Positions 10,980 to 19,246 of a stretch of DNA of 64,000 nucleotides are shown here, one piece after another. Where the stretch lies: positions 1,191,501 through 1,255,500 of the forward strand of contig NZ_CP039650.1 of the NCBI RefSeq assembly GCF_004923315.1, written 5' to 3'. Within the stretch, counting starts at the first letter, position 1. Each line of letters starts with the position of its first letter. Below the pieces are notes generated by a model that was not told the origin of the DNA, did no database searches, and saw only the letters and a list, made by a program, of their open reading frames with translations. The position numbers and the translations under genes were made by a program. This DNA is from Azospirillum sp. TSA2s (GTDB lineage: Bacteria > Pseudomonadota > Alphaproteobacteria > Azospirillales > Azospirillaceae).

Positions 10980-11259
10980 GTTCAGCCTCTTTCGTTCGGC
11001 AGATGCGTGGCGGCCCGTCTGGTCCGGCACCGCCGCGATCCCCATAGGGTCGGTGAAACGTCGGTGGAGCGCGTGGGGGTCTGGTCCCCGGGGAGCGATG
11101 CTTGAGAGCGACGCCTCCGGGTCCGGCCCGTGCTGGCGGAGATATAGGCGGAGCCGTTTCGGGCTGCAACAGGGTGGCGCGCCTTTCGACCCGCAAATGC
11201 GGCGAAAAAACGCTGCCGCGACATCCTCCGCCACGCCGCCGCCGCCCCGCTGCTCTTCG

Positions 11260-11287
11260 CAATAGAATACCAGCGTATTCAATCAAG
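11260..11287 (-). promoter_or_regulatory. Possible RpoH-type promoter of dnaK
   Basis: On the minus strand, CTTGATT (11287-11281) and CTATTG (11265-11260) are separated by 15 nt. This resembles the CTTGA-type -35 and CYTAT-type -10 of alphaproteobacterial heat-shock promoters. A GAATAC/GTATTC inverted repeat (11265-11280) lies in the spacer. No CIRCE element was found. Confidence 0.35.
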
Positions 11288-11613
11288 CGAAGACGAGTAT
11301 CCCGATAATCACCCTCTCTGATTCAAATCGTCACAGATGTTACAAGTGATTAATGCTTCGATTGTGAACCAGTCAATGCAGTTAACCTTTCATTAACAAG
11401 CAATGGCGTGCAGAGGCTCTTCCAATCAATTCGCGGTTGCTGCGATTATTCATGTCCCGGAGAATCTAATAGTGAAAATCCGAAAGGAATATGCTATCTC
11501 CTTTGTGTCATAAGGGACGACCGCAAGGGATTGGGCCAGCGACACCCTGTCGCCGCCACCAGAGCATGCGGTTCTATGCAACGCTGGTCATACAGGTGTG
11601 AAAGGGAAGCGCG
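11288..11613. other. AT-richer gap between dnaK promoter area and a small ORF
   Basis: No convincing gene. The stretch 11300-11420 is notably AT-rich for this genome and carries runs such as TTAACCTTTCATTAAC, suitable for promoters on either strand. The plus-strand part leads into the small ORF at 11614. Confidence 0.5.
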
Positions 11614-11817
11614 ATGATGGACGAACGACGCGACGTGGCCCTGGCCATCAAGTCCTGCCTGGACAGCCTGATGAGCGACGCGACGCGTTGCGACCTTGAT
11701 GACCTCGCGCGCTTCATCAGCCTCGCCGCTCTCGCCGCGGAAGAGGCGGCCGTCGCCCACGACCCCCAGGCCGTCCGTCTGAAGGCGCTGATGGTGACGG
11801 GGGCCGGCCACTGCTGA
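11614..11817 (+). CDS. Small hypothetical protein (67 aa)
   Basis: Not recognised. A helical, mildly acidic 67-residue protein (MMDERRDVALAIKSCLDSLM start) with two Cys and no membrane segment. AAAGGGAAG lies about 6 nt before tandem ATG codons at 11614 and 11617, a good ribosome binding site, which is the main reason for calling it. It stands alone between dnaK (divergent) and a convergent gene; GC-rich complementary segments around 11797-11833 could end transcription. No function can be proposed. Confidence 0.6.
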   Translation: MMDERRDVALAIKSCLDSLMSDATRCDLDDLARFISLAALAAEEAAVAHDPQAVRLKALMVTGAGHC

Positions 11818-11866
11818 CCGGCACCCCCGGTCTTCCTTGACGTGCAGGGGCGGACGCCCTTCTGCT

Positions 11867-12397
11867 TTACAATATCTCAGCGTTGCGGATGGCGTCGTCG
11901 ATCCGGCCCAGCATTTCGGCGCAGGACTCGTCGCCATCCATCAGGTCGGGAAGCGCGAAGCTGAACATCGCGACCGCGGCCACACTCTCCGCCGTATCCG
12001 GGCGTTCCGCGCCGACCAGCCACAGGTAATGGGTCTCGGCGCGGCCTTCCTCTTCCGTCCGCATCATCGCCTGGGCGATCACGGCTCCGTCGGCACGGCT
12101 CTCCACGGTCCGGTCGCCCGCCCGCGGGTCTTGCGGCCGGACGAAGCGCAGCGCCATCTCCTGCAGGGTGGCTGCCGTTCCGCCGGACTCCGGCCGAGGC
12201 ACCACCCGATCCGTCACCAGCCGAAGCACCCCGCCGGCCGGCGGCGGCGGCCGGAAGGTGCCCACCGGCTGCCCTTCATGTTCTTCCACATCGACCGCCC
12301 AGCCGGCCGGCAGCCGGAACCGCACCGTATCGGACCAGCCGATGTCGGACCCCTGCCTGTTCCCCTGCCCGCTCGCCGAATATGTCTCGTCGGCCAT
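11867..12397 (-). CDS. Hypothetical protein (176 aa)
   Basis: Not assigned to a family. The start MADETYSAS (12397) is chosen because the longer frame to 12493 adds residues without clear character. The body has alternating strands (VRFRLPAGWAVDVEEHEGQPVGTFRPPPP) and a later segment HYLWLVGAERPDTAESVAAVAMFSFALP, suggesting a compact alpha/beta domain. The first part, which speaks of a lipid- or ligand-binding sandwich as in the DUF1795-like folds, is only a faint likeness. No signal peptide or membrane segment. It is monocistronic as far as can be seen. Confidence 0.65.
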   Translation of the reverse strand: MADETYSASGQGNRQGSDIGWSDTVRFRLPAGWAVDVEEHEGQPVGTFRPPPPAGGVLRLVTDRVVPRPESGGTAATLQEMALRFVRPQDPRAGDRTVESRADGAVIAQAMMRTEEEGRAETHYLWLVGAERPDTAESVAAVAMFSFALPDLMDGDESCAEMLGRIDDAIRNAEIL

Positions 12398-12542
12398 TGC
12401 CCGCTCCCGAAAATCGCCACTCTGAAAAAACTCGCGGGCCTCGCAACGGCACGCCGGGACCGGCACCATAGGCGGCGCCCGTCTTCCCGCCAATGCCCGA
12501 TCGAACCGATCGGGATTGCCGCCGCGATCTCCCGTCCCTGGA

Positions 12543-13595
12543 TTATTCCGGGATCAGGAACTGAACGCCGAGCCAGCGCCAGCGGCCGTCGGCGGCCGGC
12601 AGGGTGCAGTTGACGCGGGCGCGGCCCGGCGGGAAGGGATCCTTGATGCGGACCTCCACCCGATCCTCGGCGATGCGCTCCAGCGCGGTGCGGCCCTGGC
12701 CGGCGGCGAAGCAGGCCAGCTTGGAGCTGTCACCCACCCCGTCGGCGATGGTGAAGCCCAGCGGCGGCGGGTTGACGGTGACCAGCGGGTCGTCGGGCGT
12801 CAGGTCCGACACCGGCAACGGCAGCGCGTTGGCCGCCAGCTCGAAGCGGTCGGCGCTGCCGTAGGTCTCGTTCATGACGAAGCGCGGCAGGCTCCAGGGA
12901 TCGGCCTGCGGGTGCAGGACACCCGATTGCTGGCCGAAGGCGGCCGCGAAGCCCTGGTCGACCACCAGTTGCCGCACGGCCAGCGAATATTCCCCCTGTG
13001 GATAGGCGAAGACCGCCGGGCGCTTGCCCAATTCGGTCTGGAAGCGGTCGGACATCCGGCGCAGGTCGGCCGCCAGCTGATCCGGGCTGCGCGACAGCAT
13101 CGACTGGGTCGAGGTGCCAAGCGCGCCGATGGTGACCCCCGCCGCCGCCAGCTGGCGGATCTCGGTCCAGCTCATGTGGGTGGGGGAGCCGCGGTCCACA
13201 GCGTCGGTGGCGACGAACAGGGTGAAGGGCAGGCCTGCCGCCTTCAGCCGCGGCCAGGCCTCGGTGAAGGCGGAGCGGCTGGCCTCGTCGATGGTGATCG
13301 CCACCGTGCGGTCGGGCAGCGGCTTGCCGCTGCGCAGGGCGTCCAGGATCTTCGGCAGCGGCAGGACGTGGTAATCGCCGTCGGTCAACTCGTCGAGATG
13401 GGCTTCGAACTGGTCGATGCGGATGCTGATCGATGGGTTCTGGTCCTCGCCGAAACGATCATAGGCGAAGACCACCGCGCTGGCGCTCTGCGGTGAAACG
13501 GATTCGGCGGCGGCGGGCCGGGACACCGGCACGAACGCGGTCCAGACGGACAGCGCGGCGGCGGCGAGTACCCTGACGGCACGACGGAACGGCAT
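12543..13595 (-). CDS. Exported polysaccharide deacetylase-like protein with altered metal site
   Basis: A 350-residue protein with a signal peptide (MPFRRAVRVLAAAALS...PAAAES) and a NodB-like fold related to PgaB-type de-N-acetylases. Family motif 1 (TFDD) reads TIDE at 101-104, and motif 2, normally H-[ST]-x-x-H, reads GALGTSTQS at about 157-165 with no His. The later FAYPQGEYS matches motif 3. Loss of the metal-binding His pair suggests that it does not deacetylate in the usual way and may bind glycans instead; this is inference. The start at 13595 is chosen for the signal peptide. No partner glycosyltransferase is nearby. Confidence 0.8.
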   Translation of the reverse strand: MPFRRAVRVLAAAALSVWTAFVPVSRPAAAESVSPQSASAVVFAYDRFGEDQNPSISIRIDQFEAHLDELTDGDYHVLPLPKILDALRSGKPLPDRTVAITIDEASRSAFTEAWPRLKAAGLPFTLFVATDAVDRGSPTHMSWTEIRQLAAAGVTIGALGTSTQSMLSRSPDQLAADLRRMSDRFQTELGKRPAVFAYPQGEYSLAVRQLVVDQGFAAAFGQQSGVLHPQADPWSLPRFVMNETYGSADRFELAANALPLPVSDLTPDDPLVTVNPPPLGFTIADGVGDSSKLACFAAGQGRTALERIAEDRVEVRIKDPFPPGRARVNCTLPAADGRWRWLGVQFLIPE

Positions 13596-13823
13596 GGCGG
13601 CCTGCGGAAAAGGCTGATCGGGGCGACCTTCGCCCAGACGCAAAGGATGTGCCACAGTCTCCGCCATGCGAACAAGCTCCGTCCGCCGCTTTTCCACGGA
13701 GGGCAGCGATGCGGTGCGCGCGTGCAACAATGGAAGACCTCCGCCCCGGTACAAGCCGGGATGGAGAACCCGGCGTCTCCGGCTATCCGTCTCCGGCCAT
13801 CACCATTCTTGCACCGCCCGTCC

Positions 13824-14372
13824 TTACATCAGCCGGCCGCCGGCCGCCGCGTCGGTCAGCAGCGGGTAGCGCTCGGCTTCCGGAAGCTGATAGTGCCACC
13901 ATTCCGACGGGTAATGCTCCCACCCGGCGCCGACCATCACGCCCAGCAGCAGGGCGCGGTTGCGCTGCTGTTCGGCGGTCAGGTCGCTGCGGCCATGGTG
14001 CGACCGCTCGGTCATCGCATCGAAGCCGGTGCCCATGTCCAGGGCCGAGCCGGCGCCATCCACCAGTGTCAGGTCGACCGCGACGCCGCGGGTGTGGTTG
14101 GAGCCCAGCCGCGGGTCGGCGATGTAGACGGGGTCGGGAAAGGCGTGCCACAGCTTCCATTGCGCCTCCGCCGGGCGGAAGGCATCGTAAATCCGCAGGC
14201 GGCAGCCGATGCCGCGGGCCAGCCGAATGGCGTCGCCGAGCCGGCGGGCCGCGTCGGGATGCAGCAGGCACACCGCCGAGCGGTAGATCGGCACGCCGGA
14301 CAGGTTGTCGGCGGTGGCGTAGAGAAGCTCCAGGTCGATGTCGAAGGCCGGAGGCGCGATCTCGGTCAGCAT
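13824..14372 (-). CDS. ddpX: D-alanyl-D-alanine dipeptidase (VanX/DdpX family)
   Basis: Zinc dipeptidase of 182 residues that hydrolyses D-Ala-D-Ala, used in peptidoglycan turnover or D-Ala recovery. The family motifs are present: SNHTRGVAVDLT (SxHxxGxAxD) with zinc ligands His and Asp, and EWWH with catalytic Glu and zinc-ligand His. YATADNLSG near the start and RIYDAFRP also match DdpX. The start at 14372 aligns with DdpX; longer starts upstream are possible. No signal peptide is evident, so the protein is probably cytoplasmic. No vanHA-type resistance genes are nearby, so a resistance role is not suggested. Divergent from tsaB. Confidence 0.92.
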   Translation of the reverse strand: MLTEIAPPAFDIDLELLYATADNLSGVPIYRSAVCLLHPDAARRLGDAIRLARGIGCRLRIYDAFRPAEAQWKLWHAFPDPVYIADPRLGSNHTRGVAVDLTLVDGAGSALDMGTGFDAMTERSHHGRSDLTAEQQRNRALLLGVMVGAGWEHYPSEWWHYQLPEAERYPLLTDAAAGGRLM

Positions 14373-14571
14373 GGAATGGACAACCGTGGGCGTATGAGGA
14401 AAACGATCGTCCTCTAGCATGGCCGCGGCGCCATCTGCCATGGTCACGGGTCTGCCATGCCCGAGGTGGACTTTTCCAATGGAACGGCCCCCGCATGGCA
14501 ATCCGGGGAAGGCGTGCCTGCGTATTAGAATTCGGCCGTCCGCATGACGCGGCGGCCAGGAAGGCGGAGCG

Positions 14572-15306
14572 ATGAAGGTTCTGGGTCTGGATACGGCCAC
14601 GTCCGGCTGTTCGGCGGCAGTGTGGGAGGGAACGGCCGGTCAGGCCGGCGGCGCGTGCGTGACCGTACGGCGCAGCCCGCCAATGTCGCGCGGTCAGGCC
14701 GAAGTGCTGGTGCCGCTGGCGCAGGAGGTGATGGCCGAGGCCGGCGTCGGCTTTGCCGACCTCGACCGCATCGCCGTCACCGTCGGGCCGGGCGCCTTCA
14801 CCGGGCTGCGCATCGCCCTGGCCGCCGCACGCGGCATCGCCGTCGCCCAGGGGCTGCCGGTGGTCGGGATCACCAGTTTCGACGCCATCGCGCATGGCGT
14901 GCCGGCGGCCGAACGCGCCGGCCGTTCGCTGCTGGTCGCCGTCGACAGCCGGCGTGCCGAGCCTTTCCTGCAATTGTACGACGCGGCGTTGACCCCCGTG
15001 GGCGAGCCGGCGATGCCCGACCCCTCGGCGATCGCCGGCTGGCTCGACGCACTGTGCCCGTCCGGTCCGCTGCTGCTGGCCGGCGACGCGGCGGCGGCGG
15101 TGCTCCCGCTGCTGGGCGGCCGGACCGACGTCGTTCCGGCGTCCGGCGACGGGCTGCCGGACGCCGCCGTGGTTGCGGCGCTGGGGGCGGCCCGCCCCAC
15201 CGGCCTGCCGGTCGAGCCCTTCTATCTCCGCCCGCCCGACGTCACCTTGCCGAAGGCTGCGGCCTCCAAGCCCGCCCCCAAGCCGGAACCGGGAGCGGCG
15301 GCATGA
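14572..15306 (+). CDS. tsaB: tRNA threonylcarbamoyladenosine biosynthesis protein TsaB
   Basis: Partner of TsaD and TsaE in making t6A at position 37 of ANN-decoding tRNAs. The 244-residue protein has the ASKHA-type start KVLGLDTATSGCSAAVW and the segment VGPGAFTGLRIALAAARGIA, which is diagnostic for TsaB. A conserved GG[A/S]GAGAT-like ATPase site is not expected in TsaB. GGAGCG precedes the ATG. The stop overlaps the start of rimI in an ATGA, a coupled pair often seen in bacteria. The C-terminal 20 residues are proline- and alanine-rich. Confidence 0.95.
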   Translation: MKVLGLDTATSGCSAAVWEGTAGQAGGACVTVRRSPPMSRGQAEVLVPLAQEVMAEAGVGFADLDRIAVTVGPGAFTGLRIALAAARGIAVAQGLPVVGITSFDAIAHGVPAAERAGRSLLVAVDSRRAEPFLQLYDAALTPVGEPAMPDPSAIAGWLDALCPSGPLLLAGDAAAAVLPLLGGRTDVVPASGDGLPDAAVVAALGAARPTGLPVEPFYLRPPDVTLPKAAASKPAPKPEPGAAA

Positions 15307-15773
15307 CCGCGTCCTCCGTTCGCCTCCACCCCGCCGGCCTGCTGGAGGCCGGGGTGGTCGCGGCCCTGCAGCAGGCCTGCTTTCCCGACGATCCGTGGGA
15401 CGAGGCGTCGGTCGCCACCCTGACCACGCCGCCGGCCGGCTTCGCCGTCATCGCGCTCGATGCGCAGGACCAGCCGGTCGGCTTCGTCATGGCCCGCGTC
15501 GCGGTGGAGGATGCCGAGATCCTGGCGATCGGCGTGCTGCCCCAGGCGCGCCGCGGCGGCATCGGCCGCCTGCTGGTCGAGGCTGCCGTCACCGGATCGC
15601 AGAACCTGGGTGCGACTGCGCTGTTTCTTGAAGTCGCCGAGGATAATCCGGCAGCATCGAGTCTATACAAGGCCAGCGGCTTTTTTTCCGTCGGGCGCCG
15701 CCCCGGATACTACAGGCGTGTCGACGGCCGGGTCGCGGCGCTTGTCCTGCGCCGCAATCTCGATGGGGCATAG
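15303..15773 (+). CDS. rimI: Ribosomal-protein-alanine N-acetyltransferase RimI (GNAT)
   Basis: GNAT acetyltransferase of 156 residues expected to acetylate the N-terminal Ala of ribosomal protein S18. The acetyl-CoA loop appears as LPQARRGGIGRLLVEAA (motif Q/RxxGxG/A), followed by FLEVAEDNPAASSLYKASGF, the classic RimI end. Starts inside the tsaB stop codon (ATGA overlap at 15303-15306), so translation is probably coupled. A longer open frame upstream is a shadow of tsaB. Confidence 0.92.
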   Translation: MTASSVRLHPAGLLEAGVVAALQQACFPDDPWDEASVATLTTPPAGFAVIALDAQDQPVGFVMARVAVEDAEILAIGVLPQARRGGIGRLLVEAAVTGSQNLGATALFLEVAEDNPAASSLYKASGFFSVGRRPGYYRRVDGRVAALVLRRNLDGA

Positions 15774-15793
15774 GGGTTAATTTTTCCGCACGA

Positions 15794-16030
15794 TCAGGCG
15801 GTGGACTCCGTCAGGATCATCCAATCGTTCGGGCTGACAGACAGAATGCTGTGCCCCAACTCGATCAAGGATCGTGGAACGTTTTCCAAGGGTTCACCGG
15901 CATTCAGCCGGACTTCGAGTGTCTGCCCCGCGTCCATCCGTTCTACCATCAACTTGGTCTTGACGAAGGTTAACGGACAAACCTGCGAGGTGATGTCGAG
16001 AAACAAGTCTGCGGAGATTTTTTCGGTCAC
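15794..16030 (-). CDS. tusA: TusA-family sulfurtransferase
   Basis: A 78-residue TusA-type protein that carries persulfide sulfur to acceptors such as tRNA thiolation or molybdenum cofactor enzymes. The active Cys is C18 in QVCPLTFVKTKLMVE; the usual CPxP motif is CPLT here. The rest (LEVRLNAGEPLENVPRSL, then the final WMILTE strand) fits the two-layer fold. It is convergent with rimI and divergent from mucR. Because the Pro after the Cys pair is changed, a specialised YeeD/TusA-like relative is possible. Confidence 0.85.
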   Translation of the reverse strand: MTEKISADLFLDITSQVCPLTFVKTKLMVERMDAGQTLEVRLNAGEPLENVPRSLIELGHSILSVSPNDWMILTESTA

Positions 16031-16119
16031 CGATTCCTCTTTGCTCCAAAGGATGGATATTGCACGACGCAGAAAACCTCTTTATATGGTGAGGTACGAA
16101 TGCCGCGGAGCAAGCTTAC

Positions 16120-16533
16120 ATGAGCAACGGGTCCCCTTCCAACGCGCTGTTGTCTCTGACCACGGAGATCGTGGCGGCGCATGTCTCCAACAATACAGTC
16201 TCGCTGACCGATCTTCCGACTCTGATCGAACAGGTCTACAAGTCGCTGGCCAACGTCGGCACCGAACCGGTGGTGGCGGAGGAGCGGCCGCAGCCTGCCG
16301 TGCCGATCAAGAAGTCGGTGACGCCGGACTACATTGTGTGCCTGGAAGACGGCAAGAAGCTGAAGATGCTGAAGCGCCATCTCAAGACGGCGTACAATAT
16401 GACGCCAGAAGAATACCGGGACCGCTGGGGCCTGCCGACCGACTACCCGATGGTCGCGCCGAACTATGCCCGTCAGCGCAGCTCGCTGGCCAAGCAGATC
16501 GGTCTCGGCACCCGCGCCCGCCGCGGCGCCTGA
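16120..16533 (+). CDS. mucR: MucR/Ros family zinc-finger transcriptional regulator
   Basis: A 137-residue DNA-binding protein of the alphaproteobacterial Ros/MucR family, which controls exopolysaccharide, motility and cell-cycle genes. The core VPIKKSVTPDYIVCLEDGKK, then LKMLKRHLKT and MTPEEYRDRWGLP, is the typical zinc-finger region. The N-terminus has the helical oligomerisation segment (LLSLTTEIVAAHVSNNTVSL). The basic tail RARRGA follows. The 89-nt upstream gap shared with tusA is AT-rich and probably carries divergent promoters; MucR proteins commonly repress themselves through AT-rich sites. Confidence 0.95.
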   Translation: MSNGSPSNALLSLTTEIVAAHVSNNTVSLTDLPTLIEQVYKSLANVGTEPVVAEERPQPAVPIKKSVTPDYIVCLEDGKKLKMLKRHLKTAYNMTPEEYRDRWGLPTDYPMVAPNYARQRSSLAKQIGLGTRARRGA

Positions 16534-16717
16534 GGGCTGGGGCTTCCGCAGGGCGGACCGGCGTCATGACGGCGCCGCCGCCCGTGCCTGCCCTCTCCCG
16601 CTTCTTCTTTCCGCATTGGCTGCCGGGATATCCAGAGTCCCAAGGGGCCACATCCCCGAGGCGGACGATCCCTGAAGGTCGTAGCAGGTTTCGGCTGACG
16701 GCACGCGACGATGTCGG

Positions 16718-16747
16718 TTGACCGGCAACCGGCGGATCGTGTTATGC
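16718..16747 (+). promoter_or_regulatory. Weak sigma70-like promoter candidate for olsB-olsA
   Basis: TTGACC (16718-16723) and TTATGC (16742-16747) with an 18-nt spacer lie about 105 nt before the chosen olsB start. The rest of the 319-nt gap (16534-16852) shows no gene; it has GC-rich stretches only. Confidence 0.3.
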
Positions 16748-16852
16748 CTTGTGGTGCGTGCGACGCTGTCCGTCCCGACCCTGGCCGCCGTGGCCTGGCG
16801 GCGGCAAGCCGGCGCGGCGCACAGTCGAGAACCATCGCAGCGGACCGTCGAC

Positions 16853-17758
16853 ATGGCTGATGCAAGCTTGGACCAGCCGGGAATGACCCGGACTAGCCCG
16901 GAGCGGAGCGACGCGTCCGCACCCGAGGACGCCACCATCGAAAAAGCGACCGCCGGCGAAAAGCTGACCGACGGCATCCGCCTCGGCACGCTTGAAGTGC
17001 GGCTGGCCCGCTCCGCGGAGGAGATCGACTGGGCGCAGGCCTTGCGCTACCGCGTCTTCTACGAAGAGATGGCGGCGATCCCCTCCCCGGAGATGCAGGC
17101 CCGGGAGCGCGATTTCGACGATTACGACGGCGTCGCCGACCATCTGCTGGTCATCGACCATTCCCGCGGCAACGGTCCCGACATGGTGGTCGGCACCTAC
17201 CGCCTGATCCGCCGTCCCGCCGCCGAGAAGGTCGGCCGCTTCTATTCCAGCGACGAATACGACATCGGCCGCCTTGCCAGCTATCCCGGCGAGGTGCTGG
17301 AGCTTGGCCGGTCCTGCGTCGACGCCGGCTATCGCACGCGCGGCAGCATGCAGCTGCTTTGGCAGGGCATCGCGGCCTATGTGTTCCAGCATGACATCGC
17401 CCTGATGTTCGGCTGCGCCAGCCTGCCCGGCACCGATCCGGATGCCATGGCGGAGCCGCTGTCCTACCTCTACCACCATCATCTGGCCCCGGCGGATCTG
17501 CGGGCGACGGCGCTGCCGGAACGCTTCGTGTCGCTGGACCGGATGGCGAAGGAGCACATCGACCCGCGGCGGGCGCTGAACATCCTGCCGCCGCTGATCA
17601 AGGGCTATCTGCGGCTCGGCGGCTTCATCGGCGACGGCGCGGTCATCGATCACCAGTTCAACACCACCGACGTCTGCATCGTGGTGAAGACCGATCTGAT
17701 CACCGACAAGTATTTCAAGCATTACGAACGTCGCAGCCGCGACAGCCAAGCCGGCTGA
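16853..17758 (+). CDS. olsB: L-ornithine N-alpha-acyltransferase OlsB-like (GNAT/hemolysin-like)
   Basis: First enzyme of ornithine-lipid synthesis: transfers a 3-hydroxyacyl group from acyl-ACP to ornithine, giving lyso-ornithine lipid. The body (from about residue 45) matches the GNAT-like OlsB family: EIDWAQALRYRVFYEEM, DHLLVID, VGTYRLIRR, ELGRSCVDAGYRTRGSMQLLWQGIAAY, then LFGCASLPGTDP. The first 40 residues are polar and variable. The start at 16853 (MADASLDQ) is provisional, since the frame is open to 16718 and no strong ribosome site is seen. Followed after 7 nt by the olsA-like acyltransferase, which supports the pathway assignment. Confidence 0.88.
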   Translation: MADASLDQPGMTRTSPERSDASAPEDATIEKATAGEKLTDGIRLGTLEVRLARSAEEIDWAQALRYRVFYEEMAAIPSPEMQARERDFDDYDGVADHLLVIDHSRGNGPDMVVGTYRLIRRPAAEKVGRFYSSDEYDIGRLASYPGEVLELGRSCVDAGYRTRGSMQLLWQGIAAYVFQHDIALMFGCASLPGTDPDAMAEPLSYLYHHHLAPADLRATALPERFVSLDRMAKEHIDPRRALNILPPLIKGYLRLGGFIGDGAVIDHQFNTTDVCIVVKTDLITDKYFKHYERRSRDSQAG

Positions 17759-17765
17759 GGCGATC

Positions 17766-18677
17766 ATGACCCGCACCGCGCGCGCCCTGGGGTCGTCCGG
17801 CCGCGGCGCCCTGCGCCTGACGCTGTACCTGCTGTGGACGCTTCTGCTGATCCCGCTGCAGGCCCTGGCGGTGGCGCGCGGCTGGCGGCTGTGCCGCACC
17901 CTGCCGCCCTTCTACCACCGGGTCTGCGCCCGGCTGATGGGGCTGGACGTGGTGGTGCGCGGCCAGCGGGTGGCCGACGGGCCGGTGCTGTTCGTGTCCA
18001 ACCACTCCTCCTACCTGGACATCACGGTCCTGGGCTCGCAAATCCCCGGGTCCTTCGTCGCCAAGTCGGAGGTCGGGAGCTGGCCCTTCTTCGGCCTGCT
18101 GGCCCGGCTTCAGCGCACGGTGTTCGTCGAACGCAAGGCACGCAATTCGGTCGACAAGCAGCGTGACGACATCGGCAGCCGTCTGGATGCCGGCGACAGC
18201 CTGATCCTGTTCCCGGAGGGCACCTCCAGCGACGGCAACCGCACGCTGCCCTTCAAGACCGCCCTGTTCGCCGTTGCCGCCCGCCGCATCGACGGCCGTC
18301 CGCTCATCGTCCAGCCGGTCAGCATCGCCGCCACCCGGCTGGACGGCATCCCGATGGGCTTCGCCTTCCGCCCCTTCTATGCGTGGTACGGCGACATGGA
18401 TCTGGCGCCGCACCTGTGGCAGGCCTTCCGCCTGGGCGGCATGACGGTGGAGGTGGAGTTCCACCCGCCGGTGACCATCGACGGCTTCAGCAGCCGCAAG
18501 GCGCTGGCCGAGCATTGCCAGCGCGTGATCGCCGACGGTGTCGCCCGCGCCATCTCCGGCCGCCCCGACGGGCCGTCCCCGGCGAAGCACGCCGCCGTCC
18601 CGGCCGCCGCCGGTGCCGTCACGAGTACCGCCACGCCCGCGCCGCCGGTCGCCGATCCCGCTCCCGGGAGTGCTTGA
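17766..18677 (+). CDS. olsA: Lyso-ornithine lipid O-acyltransferase OlsA-like (PlsC family)
   Basis: Membrane-associated acyltransferase of 303 residues, acting second in ornithine-lipid synthesis or as a 1-acylglycerol-3-phosphate acyltransferase. Motif I is NHSSYLD (usual HX4D), motif III is LFPEGTSSDGN, with FVERKA between them. A hydrophobic segment near residues 18-35 should anchor it in the inner membrane. The last 45 residues are Ala/Pro-rich and outside the domain. The tight coupling with the OlsB-like gene makes the OlsA role more likely than general PlsC. Confidence 0.88.
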   Translation: MTRTARALGSSGRGALRLTLYLLWTLLLIPLQALAVARGWRLCRTLPPFYHRVCARLMGLDVVVRGQRVADGPVLFVSNHSSYLDITVLGSQIPGSFVAKSEVGSWPFFGLLARLQRTVFVERKARNSVDKQRDDIGSRLDAGDSLILFPEGTSSDGNRTLPFKTALFAVAARRIDGRPLIVQPVSIAATRLDGIPMGFAFRPFYAWYGDMDLAPHLWQAFRLGGMTVEVEFHPPVTIDGFSSRKALAEHCQRVIADGVARAISGRPDGPSPAKHAAVPAAAGAVTSTATPAPPVADPAPGSA

Positions 18678-18685
18678 TTCCGCTC

Positions 18686-18714
18686 TTGTATCCGCCGCTG
18701 CAGTCGCCTATAAA
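18686..18714 (+). promoter_or_regulatory. Promoter of tRNA-Gly gene
   Basis: TTGTAT (18686-18691) and TATAAA (18709-18714) with an exact 17-nt spacer; the tRNA begins 11 nt after the -10 box. Good sigma70 fit. Confidence 0.7.
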
Positions 18715-18724
18715 CAGCGGGCGC

Positions 18725-18798
18725 GCGGGTGTAGCTCAATGGTAGAGCAGAAGCTTCCCAAGCTTACGACGAGGGTTCGATTCCCTTCACCCGCTCCA
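18725..18798 (+). tRNA. tRNA-Gly (anticodon CCC)
   Basis: A 74-nt tRNA. Acceptor arms GCGGGTG (18725-18731) and CACCCGC pair fully, the D-arm sequence is GCTCAATGGTAGAGC, the anticodon loop is TTCCCAA with anticodon CCC reading GGG, and the T-loop is GGGTTCGATTCCC. The CCA end (18796-18798) is encoded. One anticodon-stem position is unpaired. Its own promoter lies just upstream. Confidence 0.95.
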
Positions 18799-18997
18799 AA
18801 CGCCGTGCCGCCTGTATGGCAACCGGCCTTGAGCCGCTCCCTTCCAAAATCCGATTTTTCTGACGAGCGGTTCGCACCGAGGGGTGCGGATGGGCGCTCT
18901 CCTTTGCGTTGGCGGTTCGCCGATGGCGCGGTTGCCGGGATCGCCCGCAATCCCTGAAGCTGGGCGCCATTGTCCCTCAGCCGAAAGGAGAACGCCG

Positions 18998-19246
18998 ATG
19001 CCGCCGATCGAAAGAGCCCGCCGGCTGAGCCGGTCCCTGCAGGCCCGCTTCCGCATCGACCTGTTCTCCGCCCTCGTGGAGCGCGAGTTCGAACGGCGGT
19101 TGGCCGACGCCATCCTGGAGGCTGAACGCGACGCCTACCGCCGTGGGCGCGAAGAGGCGCAGGCCGGGGCGAATGGCGGCGTGGTCAGTCCATCTCCGCG
19201 GCCGGAAGCGGCGGCTCGGCCGGGCGGCCCGCCCATGACCATGTAA
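18998..19246 (+). CDS. Small hypothetical protein (82 aa)
   Basis: Not recognised. A basic, strongly helical protein (MPPIERARRLSRSLQARFRIDLFSALVEREFERRL start region) rich in Arg, Glu and Ala, with a Pro-rich tail. AAAGGAG lies 7 nt before the ATG, an excellent ribosome binding site. The last 62 nt overlap the convergent zinc-motif ORF on the other strand, so one of the two 3' ends, or one of the genes, may be wrong. Confidence 0.55.
   Translation: MPPIERARRLSRSLQARFRIDLFSALVEREFERRLADAILEAERDAYRRGREEAQAGANGGVVSPSPRPEAAARPGGPPMTM

Noticed and set aside
10980..11613. CIRCE/HrcA operator upstream of dnaK
   Set aside because: No TTAGCACTC-N9-GAGTGCTAA-like inverted repeat found.
13824..14372. 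Vancomycin-resistance-type VanX
   Set aside because: No vanH, vanA or regulator nearby; DdpX-type housekeeping role is more likely.
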